From positions 2,606,501 through 2,670,500 of the forward strand of contig NC_134367.1 in NCBI RefSeq assembly GCF_035582795.1: a DNA stretch of 64,000 nucleotides, in the 5' to 3' direction. Shown here piece after piece: positions 47,961 to 61,156 of the stretch. Both the position numbers and the translations under genes were made by a program. Numbering within the stretch: position 1 is the stretch's first letter; every line of letters begins with the position of its first letter. The notes beneath the pieces are model-generated. The model did not search any database, was not told the DNA's origin, and worked only from the letters and a program-made list of their open reading frames with translations. This DNA is from Mycteria americana. Its lineage: Eukaryota; Chordata; Aves; Ciconiiformes; Ciconiidae.

Positions 47961-49384
47961 CTTAGTTTGAAGGCAAAAGTATCAAGCTACTTAGGATCGA
48001 TAGCTTCCTGATTTTCTTAGGAACAGGTTCGTTTTTCCTTCACTTTTTTTTTCATGCCTGTGTTGGAGATACCATTTAAGCTCTGATCCTGAAAATGCTG
48101 AAATATGCTAGTAATCCTGCTAAATCCACTTTGAATCTCCCGAGTGGAAAAGCTCGCACAGTCGGGGCTGTGCATTCTCTAACCAAGAACTTCTCGGAGT
48201 GGTATCTTTGTATGAGAAATTGTAGCACTATTTAATTTTTAACATACTGTAATACTTTAAACTAAAATGTATTGTAATTGGATCAAAATGACCATGATAC
48301 GGTTATTAGCTTTGTGCTGTTGTCTTAAAATGTTTGCATTTAAAAACCCAAACTTACTTGGTACTCAGACAGTCTTGCTTTTGTGTATACCAATAAAAAA
48401 GGTAAAAGCACTCAATGTTTACTCTTCATTTTTGAAGGCTGTAGTTTACGTAAAATGTTGTGCATGCAAAGCATCGTCTGAATTCTTAGCAGTAGATTCC
48501 TGTGCTGTCCCAGCGTGCTTGATAATTGTTTAACTTTAATTTGTATAATCCTGACATCCTGAGTTTCCTTAGTGCGCTCGCCTCCTTCCAGCTTCTCCAT
48601 CTCCTTTCCTCATTGTACCTTGCACTAGAGGCTGCAGGAAAGAAGTAAAACCATGGAGAAGAGTGGGTATTTGGGCGGGTGGCTTACAAAAGGATTTGGA
48701 CAGCATCAGAATCACCCAAAAGTTCAGGTGAAGAGTCTGAGGGTGGAGGAAACTAGGCAAAAATTATGGTAACTGGGAAAGATCTAAGTTTATATAGGAA
48801 ACACTGAAGCAGGCCAGGGAGAACTGGACTGACAGTCCAGCTTTCATGAGCACAAAGATTGGTAGGGGCTAGCTAACATTTTTGTTGCCTTTGGAAAAGG
48901 CAGTTTTTCTTTAATGAAGGAGAGCCTACGCTATGTTAATCCCTGCTTTGGTCCAATGATCAATGCAGGAAAACAGCACGCTGTGAAAATTTACCACTGT
49001 AGATCAATAGCCCCTAGCTACCCAACTGTATTAAAGACAATTGATGGGCTGAGGGGATCTTGTAAACACTTGTTTGTCCCATCAGCATGTTTGCTTATTT
49101 GTTGATGGTAAGGACATCTACAGAGCCACTGTCAGCTGTAATATATTTCTCGTTTTACTTGGGATCACTGCAGAATGTGCATTCGTTTATCTTTTAAACC
49201 ACTTCAGCATCCCGAATGTGATTAGACATCAGTAATGGAAATGTATTGGCTGATAGTGAATTTTATAAATTTTTAAATAAGAACACAAAAGCCTTATTTA
49301 TGCTGGGTGAATTGAGATTTAGAGAAATATCCAGCTAACTTTGGCCCCTAGATGACATTTTAAGGGATAAACGATCAAGGTTAT

Positions 49385-49500
49385 GCAAATGAGTGAATTG
49401 ATCAAAACTGGTGATTTACATCACTTTGATTTACATCAGCAAGAGGGAAGCTTTGATTTAAACCATTGATTTTAATCCTGTTTTGGGATTGTACTTTCAT
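49385..49500. repeat. GATTTAAATC-type palindromic repeat fragment
   Basis: GTGATTTACATCACTTTGAT, TTTGATTTAAACC and ATTGATTTTAATCC are tightly spaced variants of one word. An octamer-like ATGCAAAT lies at its left edge. It is related in wording to 45,558-45,620. Confidence 0.45.
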
Positions 49501-50566
49501 TATTTTCCTAAAGCCAGGTTGATTTTCATTGGCTGGTAACTATTTGAAGCATGTTTATTTGCAAGCAAGTATAGCTCTTAAGTTAATTTCTTAATTTCTT
49601 TCTTTGGGCAGGAGAGGGAATGCTTAACTGGAAGGGTAAGTGGGGCAGGAATATGTCCTTAATCAGGTACATAATTTAACAAATCCTCATTTAAATTCTT
49701 TAACATTTACATTTTCTAGAAATGGCAAATGAGCTCTATATAGGTGAGGATTGGAAAGGAATGTAAAAAAAACCTCACCGTTTTAAGATTTGTATTTAAA
49801 TGTAGCTATCTTAAAGAGGCAGCTTTAAACAAAAATAAAAAAAAAAGACAAAAACATCTCATAAATGTTTTACATTTTAAAACTGTCTCATTAAACAAAG
49901 AAAGCATTATCTGCAGTTAATGAACTAAACTGTTTCTGGATACCATGTCCTTCAAGGCTTGAGAGCTGGTAGATCTTATTCTCTTACCTCTTTTATTATG
50001 CACAGATTAGAAGAGGAAAACAAGCTTTCCTGCTTCTTTTTTTTCGTGGTTTTTTTTTATTTATTTTATTTTATTTTACTTTTAAGCTCCCAGTTGGCTA
50101 TTCAGCTTTTGAATGAACAAGCCATTGATTTGAATTAGATGAATCAACTAAACTGAACAAAATATTCCTTATATGTGCAAAAGAGGTTTAGCACTTGGAA
50201 CTCTCCTTCCAGGTGCCTATGCTGTCACCTTTCACCAGTTCAGGAGTCAAATTTATTTCCCATCCTTCCCAGCCTCCCCAAAAGACAGGAATAGCTAATG
50301 CTGCAAAATATTTTACATGTAATTTTAAATAACATTATAGTAAGCTTATGCTTTGGAATAGTTGATCAAAATTTTAATAGAACTTTTTAAAAAGTCAATT
50401 AAAAATGTAATTCAAAAACTCTTTTTTTAATCATCCCTTATGAAATCTAATATGAATGCACATAATTTCCTACCATTTTTTTGATGGTGAATGCAGTCTA
50501 GGTTTGGTAATCAAGGTGAAAGAAATGTACTAAGCTAGTTTTTGGCATGGAATACATACTTAATTT

Positions 50567-50603
50567 CTCTTTCTTTTTTTTTTTTTTCTTTTCTTTTTTC
50601 TCT
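50567..50603 (+). repeat. T/C-rich tract
   Basis: An almost pure T tract with interspersed C; a simple sequence. Confidence 0.8.
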
Positions 50604-52424
50604 CTGAAGGACTTTAACAGCGGATTTATTTTTTTTTTATTTTTAGCGTAGAGTATGTCTGTCTCGCAGACAAGTTCAAGTGGTTTGGTCACTGTTTAAA
50701 TTCACAAAGCAGGCAGATGCAGTTCTGTGTTCCTGTGATTAAAAACAAAAGCCTTTCACACTTTTATTTTTTTGTTCCTAGACCACAAGACTTGTTGAAG
50801 CTGTAGAGCAGTTCTAATGAAGATTGACTAAGAACAGACAAGAGATACTGGTCTGTTTAGACTTTCTATTATATTTACTTTATTAAAATTGATGGGATTA
50901 TGACAGTTTTGTCTCAATGGTAAAGAACACCTTAAATCCTTTGGTAATTAACTATTTGCTTATTGCTCTACATTCTCAGGCCCTGTGTAAACATTTACGG
51001 TTAGGAAGAAAGGCAACAGTTTTGGGCGAAGCTGATGATATCTTCCCGTCTTCTTCAACAGTGTTAAACCTGTGATGCTTCTTACAGCACAGTGCTTGTA
51101 CTCTGCTGAAAACTGTGTCTGTATTTGGCTAGAAGATGCTGCAGGGTGCAGGGCCTCTCTTTTTCCCAGGGGAAAAAAAAAAAAAATAATCCTCTGAATG
51201 TACTTTTCCACTTTTGTACTGCCTTAAAACAAATGCCTCGCCATATGTTGATTTACCAGCACTCTGTTGTTGAACGTGCTATACTGTAAATCGGAGTGAA
51301 AAGTGAGGTCCCAACATTTTGCCACTGTCGGTTTCACTTGAATCCTGTATTGTCAGGTCACGCGATTGCTGCCGTTTGTGTTCCTTCGTGATGCTGTGAT
51401 AAATAGCTTTACCTTCCATCATTCAAGTGACTGCTGCTGGAAATCACAAGGCGGTACCTTTACCAGGTTCTTTCAGATGTTAAGCTCTGTTTAATAAGTT
51501 AGAAAATACTTACTTTTTTCTGATGGGGGGGAAAAAAACCCTTTTTATGAATACAAAATACTGTTGCTGTTCAGATCTGTAAAACTGGAAGGAGGAAGTA
51601 ATGGTACATATGACCTTACGATAAACTAGAAGAGTCTGTTCTTCCATCCTTGGTTGCTTATGTCCCATATCCTAGACTAGATTTTTAATTCTCCGTCTCA
51701 AAAAACATTTGCACATATCTGAATACAAAGCATAAGTTGGTGGCTGATGCAACATACTGAGCCAGTTTGTATGTACTGGGACATCCATTTAGGAAAAAAG
51801 CCATCGTGAGACAGAATAGAAATATCAAATGGTAAAGAGAAATTAAGTGGTAACTGCTGTTTACCTAGTCTCATAATACAGAGACTGCTGAATGTAAAAT
51901 GAAATGGAAAGGATATCCTTCAGGATATGTGCCAGCCTCGATAAAATATGAGGATTTCTTGTCTTTTTCATTGCTGTAAAACACATGATTCTTGATACTG
52001 TTATGTATCAGGTCCCTCCAAAACGTGGACATGGGAGTAGGCGTACAGATTTGCAGTCTTTGATCACTGTTAATCAGTTAACATGGAGGCAGTTCCTGAC
52101 CAGCTGTAGCACATTCTTTCTCTTGCTCAGTTGGACAGGCAAACAAAAATGGGGTGGGAATGTGGGGCAGGAAGAGGACTGGAAACAAGATGTTGTGAAG
52201 TTAATGTACAAGCTGAAAATGTGGCCGTAAAAGGATGGAGAGTTGAATTCTGAGAGGATTTCTACAGTGGAAGGAAAGGGCGAGGACATCTAAAGTGAAA
52301 CCTTCAATAACCCACCCACTTGCCAAGAGTTGTTCAAACCCGATGTGAAAGTTTCTTGTTAGGAAATGAGGAATACGTTGTTTTCTGCATCTGCTGTGGG
52401 GGGGAGTACAAGAAATAGTCGACC

Positions 52425-52505
52425 TAATTTTCAGCAAAAAGTTGATATTAGGAAGATAATTTCTGTGTTGGACTCCTGGAATAGCTCACCTGGGGAGTCT
52501 TAATA
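52425..52505 (+). mobile_element. Possible old CR1 3'-UTR piece
   Basis: AAGTTGATATTAGGAAGATA, followed at a CR1-like distance by GGAATAGCTCACCTGGGGAG, resembles the CR1 phrases TAGATATTAGGAAGAA and GGAACAGGTTGCCCAGGGAG. Support is weak. Confidence 0.3.
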
Positions 52506-53184
52506 TTCTGGTTGCTCTTCCCTGAGTTGCTGTAGGCTTTTCCTGCCAGTAACTTCATCTCAATGCAGCAACAGTTATCTGTAAAGTCTAAGTGATCCTG
52601 CAATAAAAGGGCCTTCTTAATCAAAGATGGTAAAGTCGGAGACAGTCAGTGCTTTCAGTATTGGCATCCTGTTCTGCTAAGGCAATCCCACGTAGGAGGA
52701 AGACAGACACAAAAAGTGATTTGGCTGTAATGCAGCAAAACAAATTCTGGCCAAATTGTGGACTTGGAGTTAATGGGTACACAGTGTTACTCTGCAAGGC
52801 TCTATAATGCGGGCTGGAAATCGTGGTGAGTTTTGTAGTCTGTTAACTACTTAAGACTGTTTTGTTATTTCAAGTTTGGCTTCAGCTAGTGAAAAATGGG
52901 GCACTTTCATGTCTTATATTTCAAAAATAAAAACATTTTAAGAATATTAAAGGTAAATCTTACTAGATTGCTTTAGAGCAACTGTGAGGCTGTGATCTAA
53001 TCCATTTATATGCATGCATGTGTCATTCCCCCTTCTCCCCCAGCCAACTGGATGTTGACTTATGGTGTCAGTTTTCTCCTTGTGGATGTAGAGCGCGTCT
53101 TTTCTGATGTACCATGTTTTACAATATATTCACGCGCTCTGCCTCATGGAACGGCTGTGCATAAATTGTGCCCAGGCCATTTAA

Positions 53185-53260
53185 GAACATAATATCCCTG
53201 CAGGGTCAGACTGACGGTCAGACTAGCCCAGTAGCCAGCCTCTGATTACAGTAAAAACAC
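53185..53260. repeat. Ancient CR1/L3-like amniote repeat fragment
   Basis: AAGAACATAATATCCCTGCA, GGGTCAGACTGACGG, then TCAGACTAGCCCAGTAGCC follows the frequent amniote repeat phrase AAGAACGGCCATACTGGGTC, AGACCAATGG, TCCATCTAGCCCAGTATCC. The order and spacing agree well. Confidence 0.6.
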
Positions 53261-56200
53261 TACTTGCAGAAACTCAGCCTTTATCTTACAGTTGAAGTGG
53301 CAGAAACCACGCTCAGGGCTTTGGCTTCATATGTTATGACTGACAAAGTTCAGGCCATCAGGTGTCCCTTCTCTGCCCCCGCCCAAATCTCTCTCTCTCT
53401 TACCGATTGTCCCCATAAGCCTGCTTGACCCGCTTTTTGCAGCTCATCTGCTGTGCACCTCTTTCTCAACAATGCCTGTTGGTCCTTCTTGACTGATCAG
53501 TCTCAGTCACAGGTAAGAGTGGCTCCAAACTCCCTTTTACAGGTTCAGAGAGGTTTTTTTAGACCAATCCCATTTGGTTTTTGCCAAGAACTTTATATTC
53601 CCAAGTATGAAGCATGAGCAGTCTTTTGAAATTAACTGATGTTTGTTGTTTACAGCATCAAATATACAAAAATAATTGTTATTAAGTCAAGGTTTGGTAA
53701 AGTGCAGGGGTTGATTCTGTCTTAAGGGTATAAGATGTATTTATTCACTTTACATTTCTCAGCTTTTCTTTTTCCACTTTTCTTTCTGTCATTCGACTTC
53801 AGGAGCTGGAGCTTAAAGAAGAGCAAAAGCTAACTGTGAATGAGGATGGTGGGAGAATGGCTAAGATGTTTTACTTTCTGATTTGGATTCTAAAGAAAGT
53901 CGTAAAAAAAGAGACTGTCAAAGTTATCCCACTTCTGTTTTTCTTTTTCAAATCCTTAAATGGTTCCGTTAGTGCAAATCCTTGGTGAGAACTGCAGGGA
54001 ATCAACCAGTACTCTCTAGTTGTTAACCCTTTCCAGTGATCCAGGTAGTTCACTATATGCATCATACCGCTCTTGTAGAGCTCATTACATGTAGTCCAAG
54101 CACCCCAATGCCACCAAGAGGGACAAAGTAAAACCATCCTCTTCAGATTTTGGAATAGAGGTGGTGGCCTGTGTTTGCAAGGTTTAGCTGCGTAGCTGTG
54201 TTGATGGAGGGGAAGGATGATTTCTACTGGAATAGTAATATTGCATAGAGGACAGTGTTGACATGGTGAGGGATTACTTACTCAGTATACTTGTTCCCCT
54301 GTTTCTGGAGGAATAGCAATAAAAGCATCTTTATGTTGCTGTAAAGAGATGAGGGAGGAAATTATATCACTTTAAGTAATACAATATTGTAATTTCCTAG
54401 AGTGGAGAGGCCCGTGTTTGAGGCTTGGGTAATACTGGGTCATAACTTCTCCCACTCCATTTGCTCTCTAAGATCCTGAAAGGATTTTGTGAGCTTTCTG
54501 AATGAGTGGCATCTTAGCCCTACTGCTGTCATAGCAAGCACAGTGTGTCATGATATTCACCAAGCACACTGTTGTGGTTGTTGTCTGTCCCGTCCCCCCC
54601 CCGCCCCAGATTTCGCTTTTAAAATAACTGTTTTTAGATACCTTGCCCATTTGGTAACTGGTACCTTCTCATAGGGCCATGTCATCCCTTCTACTGTCTC
54701 TAGCTAAAGAGGATCAGGTTTTTTAATACAAAGTGAATATGGGAAGATCCATCTGTTTTGGCTACTAGATGAGAGAGAACTCATAACCTGTGCATACAGT
54801 GAACTTGCATCCTAAAAAAAAAAAAGGTTTAGATACTTGTTTAGAAGGGTGGAAATTGAGGGAGAGATGCAGTTAATGGTCTCTAAAGACCCGCAAAGAC
54901 TGCTGTCCTGTTTTGTTCTGTAGAACATCTTGCAGCAGTCTTATTGCTGAACTTTGGAATGTCTTCCAGGGGTTCTTTAAATTATATGACGAACCTTAGT
55001 CATGGGAATTTAGCTGTGTTTTCAATGGTAAGTCATATCTGAACAGGGATTAAACTGGCTTAACAAATAGTATCCTTGTGTGGGGATGGGGTCAGAGATT
55101 TATATAACAGATAAGTGTGCCAGTACATTATCAACTGGATGTAAAGAATCATAAAGATCTAAGTAATAAATGAAGTTGAAAGTACCCCTTTATATAAGTC
55201 AGTGTTTTGGATAATATTCTTAGAACTAACTAAAAAAAAAAAAAAATCATCCTACAGTCTCCTGTGCTTGGCAGCAGAATTGTTAGTCAGCAAGAATGTG
55301 CAGAACTTTGTGAAAAATTGTTTTTTAGATAATTGCCTGTTGCAGACTGTCTAGAGGAACTCACATTTTATTTTGGCATATTGCATTGAACGGTAGCTTT
55401 TACATTTTAGGACTGATGTGTTGATTTATATATCCTCCAGTCCTCTGGTGGACGTCCAATTTCCAAACTTGGATACTTCTGTTGAGTAACAAGAGTCAAA
55501 ATTTTCAGATGAATTTAAGAATTTTCAGTTCTCAGATGGGAAGAGAAACTTTCCAAGATATTACCTATCCAGCTCAAAGGAAAATGGTAAGATGATGAGC
55601 GTGATAAAAGTGTGCATAGGAAAGGCTTTATGCTTATTTCCATCTGGATTTTGGTGTGTATACCTTTGAATGGGTTGAATATCCCTCTGAGCAACATACA
55701 TGCACTTAGGGAAGGCCAGGAAACTTATCTAAAAGTTCAGAATCAAAATGCAAGTAATATGTGAATTGAAAAGATGTGTTTTTTCTTTCGTTGCCCTTAA
55801 AATTGGAAGCTTGTAGCGTGGGCAATAGGGCTAAATTAAAACAGCAGCTTATTGCTGGTATTGCCAGTTGTTAGTGCCACTGGTACACAGGAGATATTGC
55901 ACAGAACTTTTTGAATTATAATAATTAAAACTTGTTAGCAGTCTGTGTTGCAGCAGGACGCACAGGGAAATTGCAGTTCCCACCTTTGATGATACAACCG
56001 TGCCTCTGGAAGCATGTTTTGGGAGGATGCTGCTGGCTCATCTGTGGTGCCACAGCAGCTGGCAATAGAGGGATAGAAGCATGCATCCACACCAAAAAAA
56101 GTCTTACGACTTTTTTTAATTGGCAACTCTTGTAACTTTAATTCATATCTGAATTACACATGTGTGTAAAACTGCCAGGGTCCTGGGTTTCTCTCCAACA

Positions 56201-58940
56201 GCTGCTTCTCTTTTTTTTGAGTGGTGAGGCTGCATGGGATGAGGTTAATGGACTCTGTATTGTTTATTTGCATTTAAAATAAAGTCTCTGTGTGTGTGTT
56301 TAAAAATATATAGATATAAAAAACCCTCCGGAAGTCTGAATGGTGAATTATAAAGAATCTTCCCTGATCTTTGAAAATACAGCGTGTAGCATGGAGACAG
56401 AGTAACAGAAAGACACGTCTAGAAATGATGAAAGTCAGGGCTGGAATAATTCTTCAGATGGTTTCTGTTCATCGTGTTATCGCTGTACAACAGAGTGGTC
56501 TGTAGCTTTGAAGGCAAGTCAACTTTGCTCTGAGATGATCTCTTTTGAACCGCTGTTTGAGCTGGTAGGTACCTGACCCGTTTGGACAGGAGTGAGTAGA
56601 TACCTTAAGACTGCTTGACTGCATGAAAGGGTAGAGAGCTCAGCTCAGGAAAACTTTGTAAACCAAGTAAATGCTTGTGCAAAGGGGTCTTAGAAAATAA
56701 GCTGTATTGTGACTAGGAAGCTTTTTTGGTTAGGGAGAAGTTTATGGGTTTTTTTGAGCTTTCTGGAGATTGTCAGTCCAGCAGATAGTACAGGTTGAGG
56801 AAAAAAGGGTTCGCACAAACCCTGGATGTGGCACTGGTTAGTTTTGGGAGCAAGGAGAAATTGCTCAACAGCCCATAGATGTTACAGAACAGCTCAACAC
56901 TTTGGAGAAAATATGAAATGTCTGAATGTGAGGAATAAATGAATGTTTTGCTAGCTATCATTTTGGCCACTTTCCTGCTGCTTCCCCTAGCACCAGGCTG
57001 GACTCTGTGTTAAAGCTAAGCACAAATGTTGTTTGGTTCAAAACCAGCTATAGTAGATAATGCATTTTCTGCTTGTTTCTGGAAGTGGAAAAACTCCATG
57101 ATCAATCAGCTATGAGAATAAATTGATGGCAACTCTGCCTGTCTTCAGTACAGATGATTTGTTCTAATTCTTCACATCCCTTTGCTTTCTGTGTCTCTCA
57201 CAGTTAGCAAGTTTCCTCCAGAAATTGCCTGCATTCAATTGCATTGTATTTGAAAAAAGAAAGTTTTCAGAGAAGTTAGCAAGTGAAAATGGAGTATGTA
57301 ATGGTGGCCATAACTGTAGCCTTTGCTGCCAATGACAGCTATAATTGTATATGGGGCACATACCTTCTAGCAGATGCTTCCCATTTAAACCACACTGGTT
57401 TCAGCATAGACCAAATTTAGGATCTAAGCATGGTGACCATGGCACTCGCTACATCTCTAATTCCATCTTCTGCCATTTACTGTCTTTCTCAAATGCTCAG
57501 TGAGACTTTTTTTCCTAGTTGTTCTATGGAACAGCTTTGATTTTTCTCACTTTGTGGTTATTTTAAGCTTCAGAAAACAATAAGAATGTACTTTTTTCCC
57601 TCCTCTTTCCTCTGTGCTTTTATGAAAGCAGAATCTGTGTAGATAAAGCACAGTTGATCTGTTAGGGATTACTGTTTCTCAGTTATTCTTTTGCTCTTGC
57701 ATATCATGCCTTTATGTAGAAGAATATTTAAAGGTGCCATGTAGAACAGCGAGATGAAAGATTCTTTGTGCATTGAAGAATTCTGGTGTCACAGGAGTCC
57801 ACCTGTTCTCCTGTAACTTTTTTTTTTTTTTTTTTTAAACTGAAGTTTATTTAAAGTGAATTTTAGTGCTCATAAAAGCTGCTGGGTTTTGACAGCCTTA
57901 AAGATTGAAAGGCTGTCCCCACAGGTGGTGGCAGCAGCACTATGGCCTGGTATTCAGGGCACAGGAGTAGGAATCAGAAGATCCACATTCTGTTCTCATC
58001 TTTACAACGGGTGACCTTGAGCCAAGTAGCATGTTGCTGAGGCTCGGTTTTCTGTGGAGAATTTTACCCTGGCTCATGAGGACATTGTAAAGATTCACTA
58101 CTCTCTTAGGAAAGACAAGACAAGGATAAAAACTTCTTGCATCGTCATCAAGCAGCAGACCTCATCTCCAGTCTACCAGCGATGAGAATAATAGGCAGCT
58201 TTCAGGAGAAGATATTACCAACAGCCCATTGAAAGTATCAGAATAAGTGGAAGTACTTTTTGTCTGTGCAAAATTGTCTGAGAGGAGCTAACCAAACCAA
58301 ACTGGTTTCATGCAGGTCCAAAAAGACTGTTTCTGTTGGTGTGTCCTACATGAAATCTTAGTAATTTTTGTGGAGAGTCAAGCTGGATCAATCTCGAGGT
58401 CTATTTGATGTAGCATTGTGTGTCAAGTAGTGGTCAGTATCGGACAATTAATGCACCTATCCAGCTTGCAAAGCTATTCCTCTGATTAAGTACAAGAGGA
58501 GTTTTCTTTTTGACCCTTTCAGGCTATCAGCTTAATTCCCAGAAGCTTCAGATTTAATTACCCATATCATTACCACAACATGCATAGCTGCAGATTTTAT
58601 TAATGACCATAAAATTATCGAATCCACTTTAAAGTGAATGCAGATTCCCAGCCGGAAGGTCCTTTCACACATTAGCTCCAGTACAAGTGAATCCCACAGG
58701 TTGGTGCAGCACCTCTCATGTCCTTTTGACAAATGCTGAGCCTAGCTCATCCGTCTTTCTGCACCTGATTTCCTGCTAATTTACCAACCACTAGTAATAC
58801 TATTCTGCAGTTCTGTCACCAAATTCAGGTATTCTTGCCTCTAAAATGGTAGCTGAGCTGAAGTTTTACCCTTCCCATAGCCAATTTTTATGCGTTTAGC
58901 AGCAGACTGACCTTTACACCTCTCTGTTTCAGACTCCTTC
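53261..58940 (+). other. HMBOX1: Presumed HMBOX1 intron 1, fourth segment
   Basis: No exon was recognised. It holds a T19 tract (57,818-57,836) and a MIR-like SINE (57,925-58,115). The remaining sequence has only short open frames without family resemblance. Confidence 0.6.
57925..58115 (+). repeat. MIR-like SINE remnant
   Basis: GCACTATGGCCTGGTATTCA, GGAATCAGAAGATCC, ATTCTGTTCTCATC, GGTGACCTTGAGCCAAGTAG, GCTGAGGCTCGGTTTTCTGT, then GACATTGTAAAGATTCAC match the order of a plus-strand MIR (CATAGTGG, GGGTTCGAATCC, TGTGACCTTGGGCAAGT, GAGCCTCAGTTTCC, TTGTGAGGATTAAAT), including part of the tRNA-like head. Confidence 0.7.
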
Positions 58941-59290
58941 CGCTCACTGCGTTGCTTTTGTTCCTATCCCTAAAATGTTCTTTAATCCATTTCTATTCCT
59001 TTTCCCTGCATGATGCTTTATGACTTTGTAAATCAATCTGAGTGGTACAAAATCAAATGCTTTCCTGAGATCCTGATAACTTATGTCCACTGTTTCACTC
59101 TTGTCCAACCTAACGATTTGGTCGTATAATAAAAAGGATTTCAGCAGATTTGTCAGGCATGACCTTCCTTTTATGAATCTGTACTGGATGTCCTCTACTA
59201 AATTATGCATTTCCAAATGTTCTGCAATTTTGGCTTTTATCAACACTTCCAATACATTCCCACAGCTGAAGCTGGATTTCCTGTTCTGAG
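58941..59290 (-). mobile_element. Old CR1/L3-type LINE remnant (reverse transcriptase)
   Basis: The minus-strand translation of 58,944-59,252 shows [46 protein letters not shown] and LIYKVIKHH. These are the reverse transcriptase blocks seen in CR1 copies A and B ([28 protein letters not shown]). The frame is unusually long for such an old copy, but the RT is cut before the catalytic ADD motif, which would lie at lower coordinates where the frame is lost. AT-rich wording and divergence suggest an L3-like or old CR1 lineage. Similarity may extend on both sides. Confidence 0.8.
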
Positions 59291-60686
59291 AGAATTCAGC
59301 AGAACTCTGTTACAGCCCAACAAAATTCATCAGTTTTTCAGAATTCTCCATAATAGAACTTCTCTGTTTTCTATTTTTTGTCCTCATCTTAGTGGATTCT
59401 TGACATTGGAATTAGTATTCTGTTTTATATAGTTCTGAGAGTACTGCATGTTCAGGAAATAACCAGCTCGCCATTTGCAGTTCAGCAGGTTTGCCTGTCA
59501 CATGTGGAATGAGTTGCTGAGTCTCAGCCCAGTTGCAGGTGAGAGGATGTAGGCCGCTAGCTCAGGAGTCTCCATTTGGTTCCAAGCTTCCTAAATAATT
59601 TCATTTGAGACTGGAGGTCACTTCACCTCTCTGTGCATCTGTTTATTTTTCTGGCCTGCTTCCTAAAGAGTATTTTACATTGCAGGCTTGCTTTGTGCTT
59701 TTGTCTGAATATATATGTGGAAGGGGGGAAGGGAAACTCCAAATCCTTCAAGTGTTCTTGCTTAAAGCCCTTATGCTTGTGCTTATACCTACTTTGAACG
59801 TATAGCTTGCCACTTGGGCTATGCTTCCAAATATGGATTTCTCTTGGAGGTATGTTCTGACCCACCTACTTTGCACTGCAGATATATTTAGCAAAGTTTT
59901 GCCGTAATAGTCCTACAGTGCTGTCTCAAAGCTGTCATCTGCTCTTCTGCCTACCTCCTTCCCAGTTACCTTCCATGCGTCAAAAGCCACCTGCCAGAGT
60001 TCTGCCTCTGTGGTCAAGGCTTTCTGCCACTGACACGGGGTTTTGCGGTGGTAGGTAGAGCATGGAGGCTGAACAGCCCTGTCCTCCCTGTGTGCTGCTG
60101 GCTGGGCAGTGCAGCTTGCCTAAACTTGGGTTAATTCCTCCACGTCTGCGGCAAAGATCGTGGGTTCTGGGAGAAGTCCCCAAAGTTATGAATAAGACCA
60201 GCAGAACTGGAGACTTCCATAATCAAAGCCTCAAAGTAGGGGGGATTTGGTTTTTGGGGTTTTTTTTTTAAGCAAAATCCACAAACGGGTACGTACTCCT
60301 TGCCCCCAAGCCTGGCTCGTACAAGGCAAAGGTGCTGCTGAGCCTGGTTAGGTTGAGAGCAGCACAGGAGGCTCCTACAGTTGGATCACGATGCCGGAGC
60401 AGACTGTCTGGGGATGGGGTATGTCTTAAGACCATGGGAATGGCTGTTTTTTGGCCTGGACCCAGCTTAGAGCAAAACTAGCACTAGCATACTGGGTAGG
60501 GTTTGTGTCTGCCCTGTATCTGCTGTGTATTGCAGGAGGAAGTTACCAAGTTATAGAGATACCTATGTTATGACAAAATTTCTGAAGACATTGCATTTAA
60601 TGGGCTGGCTTTTCTTTAGAAAGGCAGATTCTGCCTCCCTCCTCCAGTCTTCCTGTTAGATGTCATCCAAGATGGATTCCAAGTGC

Positions 60687-60783
60687 AAAAAAAAAAAAAA
60701 AAGGCAAGCAAACCTGCACCGAGTGAATCATGCCTACTAAATTTAAACCGCTTATTATGGGGAGGGGAAAAAAAAAAAAAAAA
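60687..60783 (+). repeat. Two A16 tracts
   Basis: A16 at 60,687-60,702 and A16 at 60,768-60,783, 65 bp apart; the second is followed by GAAAAAGAAAA. There is no SINE or LINE body in front of either that I can name. Confidence 0.85.
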
Positions 60784-61136
60784 GAAAAAGAAAACTTGGA
60801 TTACAGGTTTAGCAAGCGTGAGCACATATTTCAGCATGTATTGCTGTATTTGTAATTGCCAAACTAGTGATTTCTTGGAACTCTGCTATTAGCATTGTTA
60901 AGCAGTGTTCCAGACAGTCACTCCTATAAATCCTTGTTAATATGTTAAGCAGGAGAAGGCCTTCGCAAGAATAATATTTAGCCAGCAAGAGATCTCCATG
61001 TGGGGCGTGCTGCCTAGGCTAAAGGGACAGACAGGGGAAAGAACTGTGCTGGCTGTTAGGATGTCCTGCTTGAGCATCCAGATGATGCTTGCTTGAATCT
61101 TATTGGCACTTCTAATAGGTGCTGAGGAATATTTCA

Positions 61137-61156
61137 ATTTATTTATTTATTTATTT
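61137..61156 (+). repeat. (ATTT)5 microsatellite
   Basis: Five exact ATTT units. Confidence 0.9.

Larger units (their letters stand above)
37911..53184 (+). other. HMBOX1: Presumed HMBOX1 intron 1, third segment
   Basis: About 15 kb without a supportable exon. It contains a 14-bp perfect inverted repeat (38,368-38,403), a TG/TA microsatellite (43,033-43,054), two regions with GATTTAAATC-like words (45,558-45,620 and 49,385-49,500), AT-rich blocks (47,700-47,960 and 49,250-50,450), a T/C tract (50,567-50,603), an A14 tract (51,173-51,186) and a possible old CR1 piece (52,425-52,505). Open frames up to 113 codons show no family resemblance. Confidence 0.6.
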
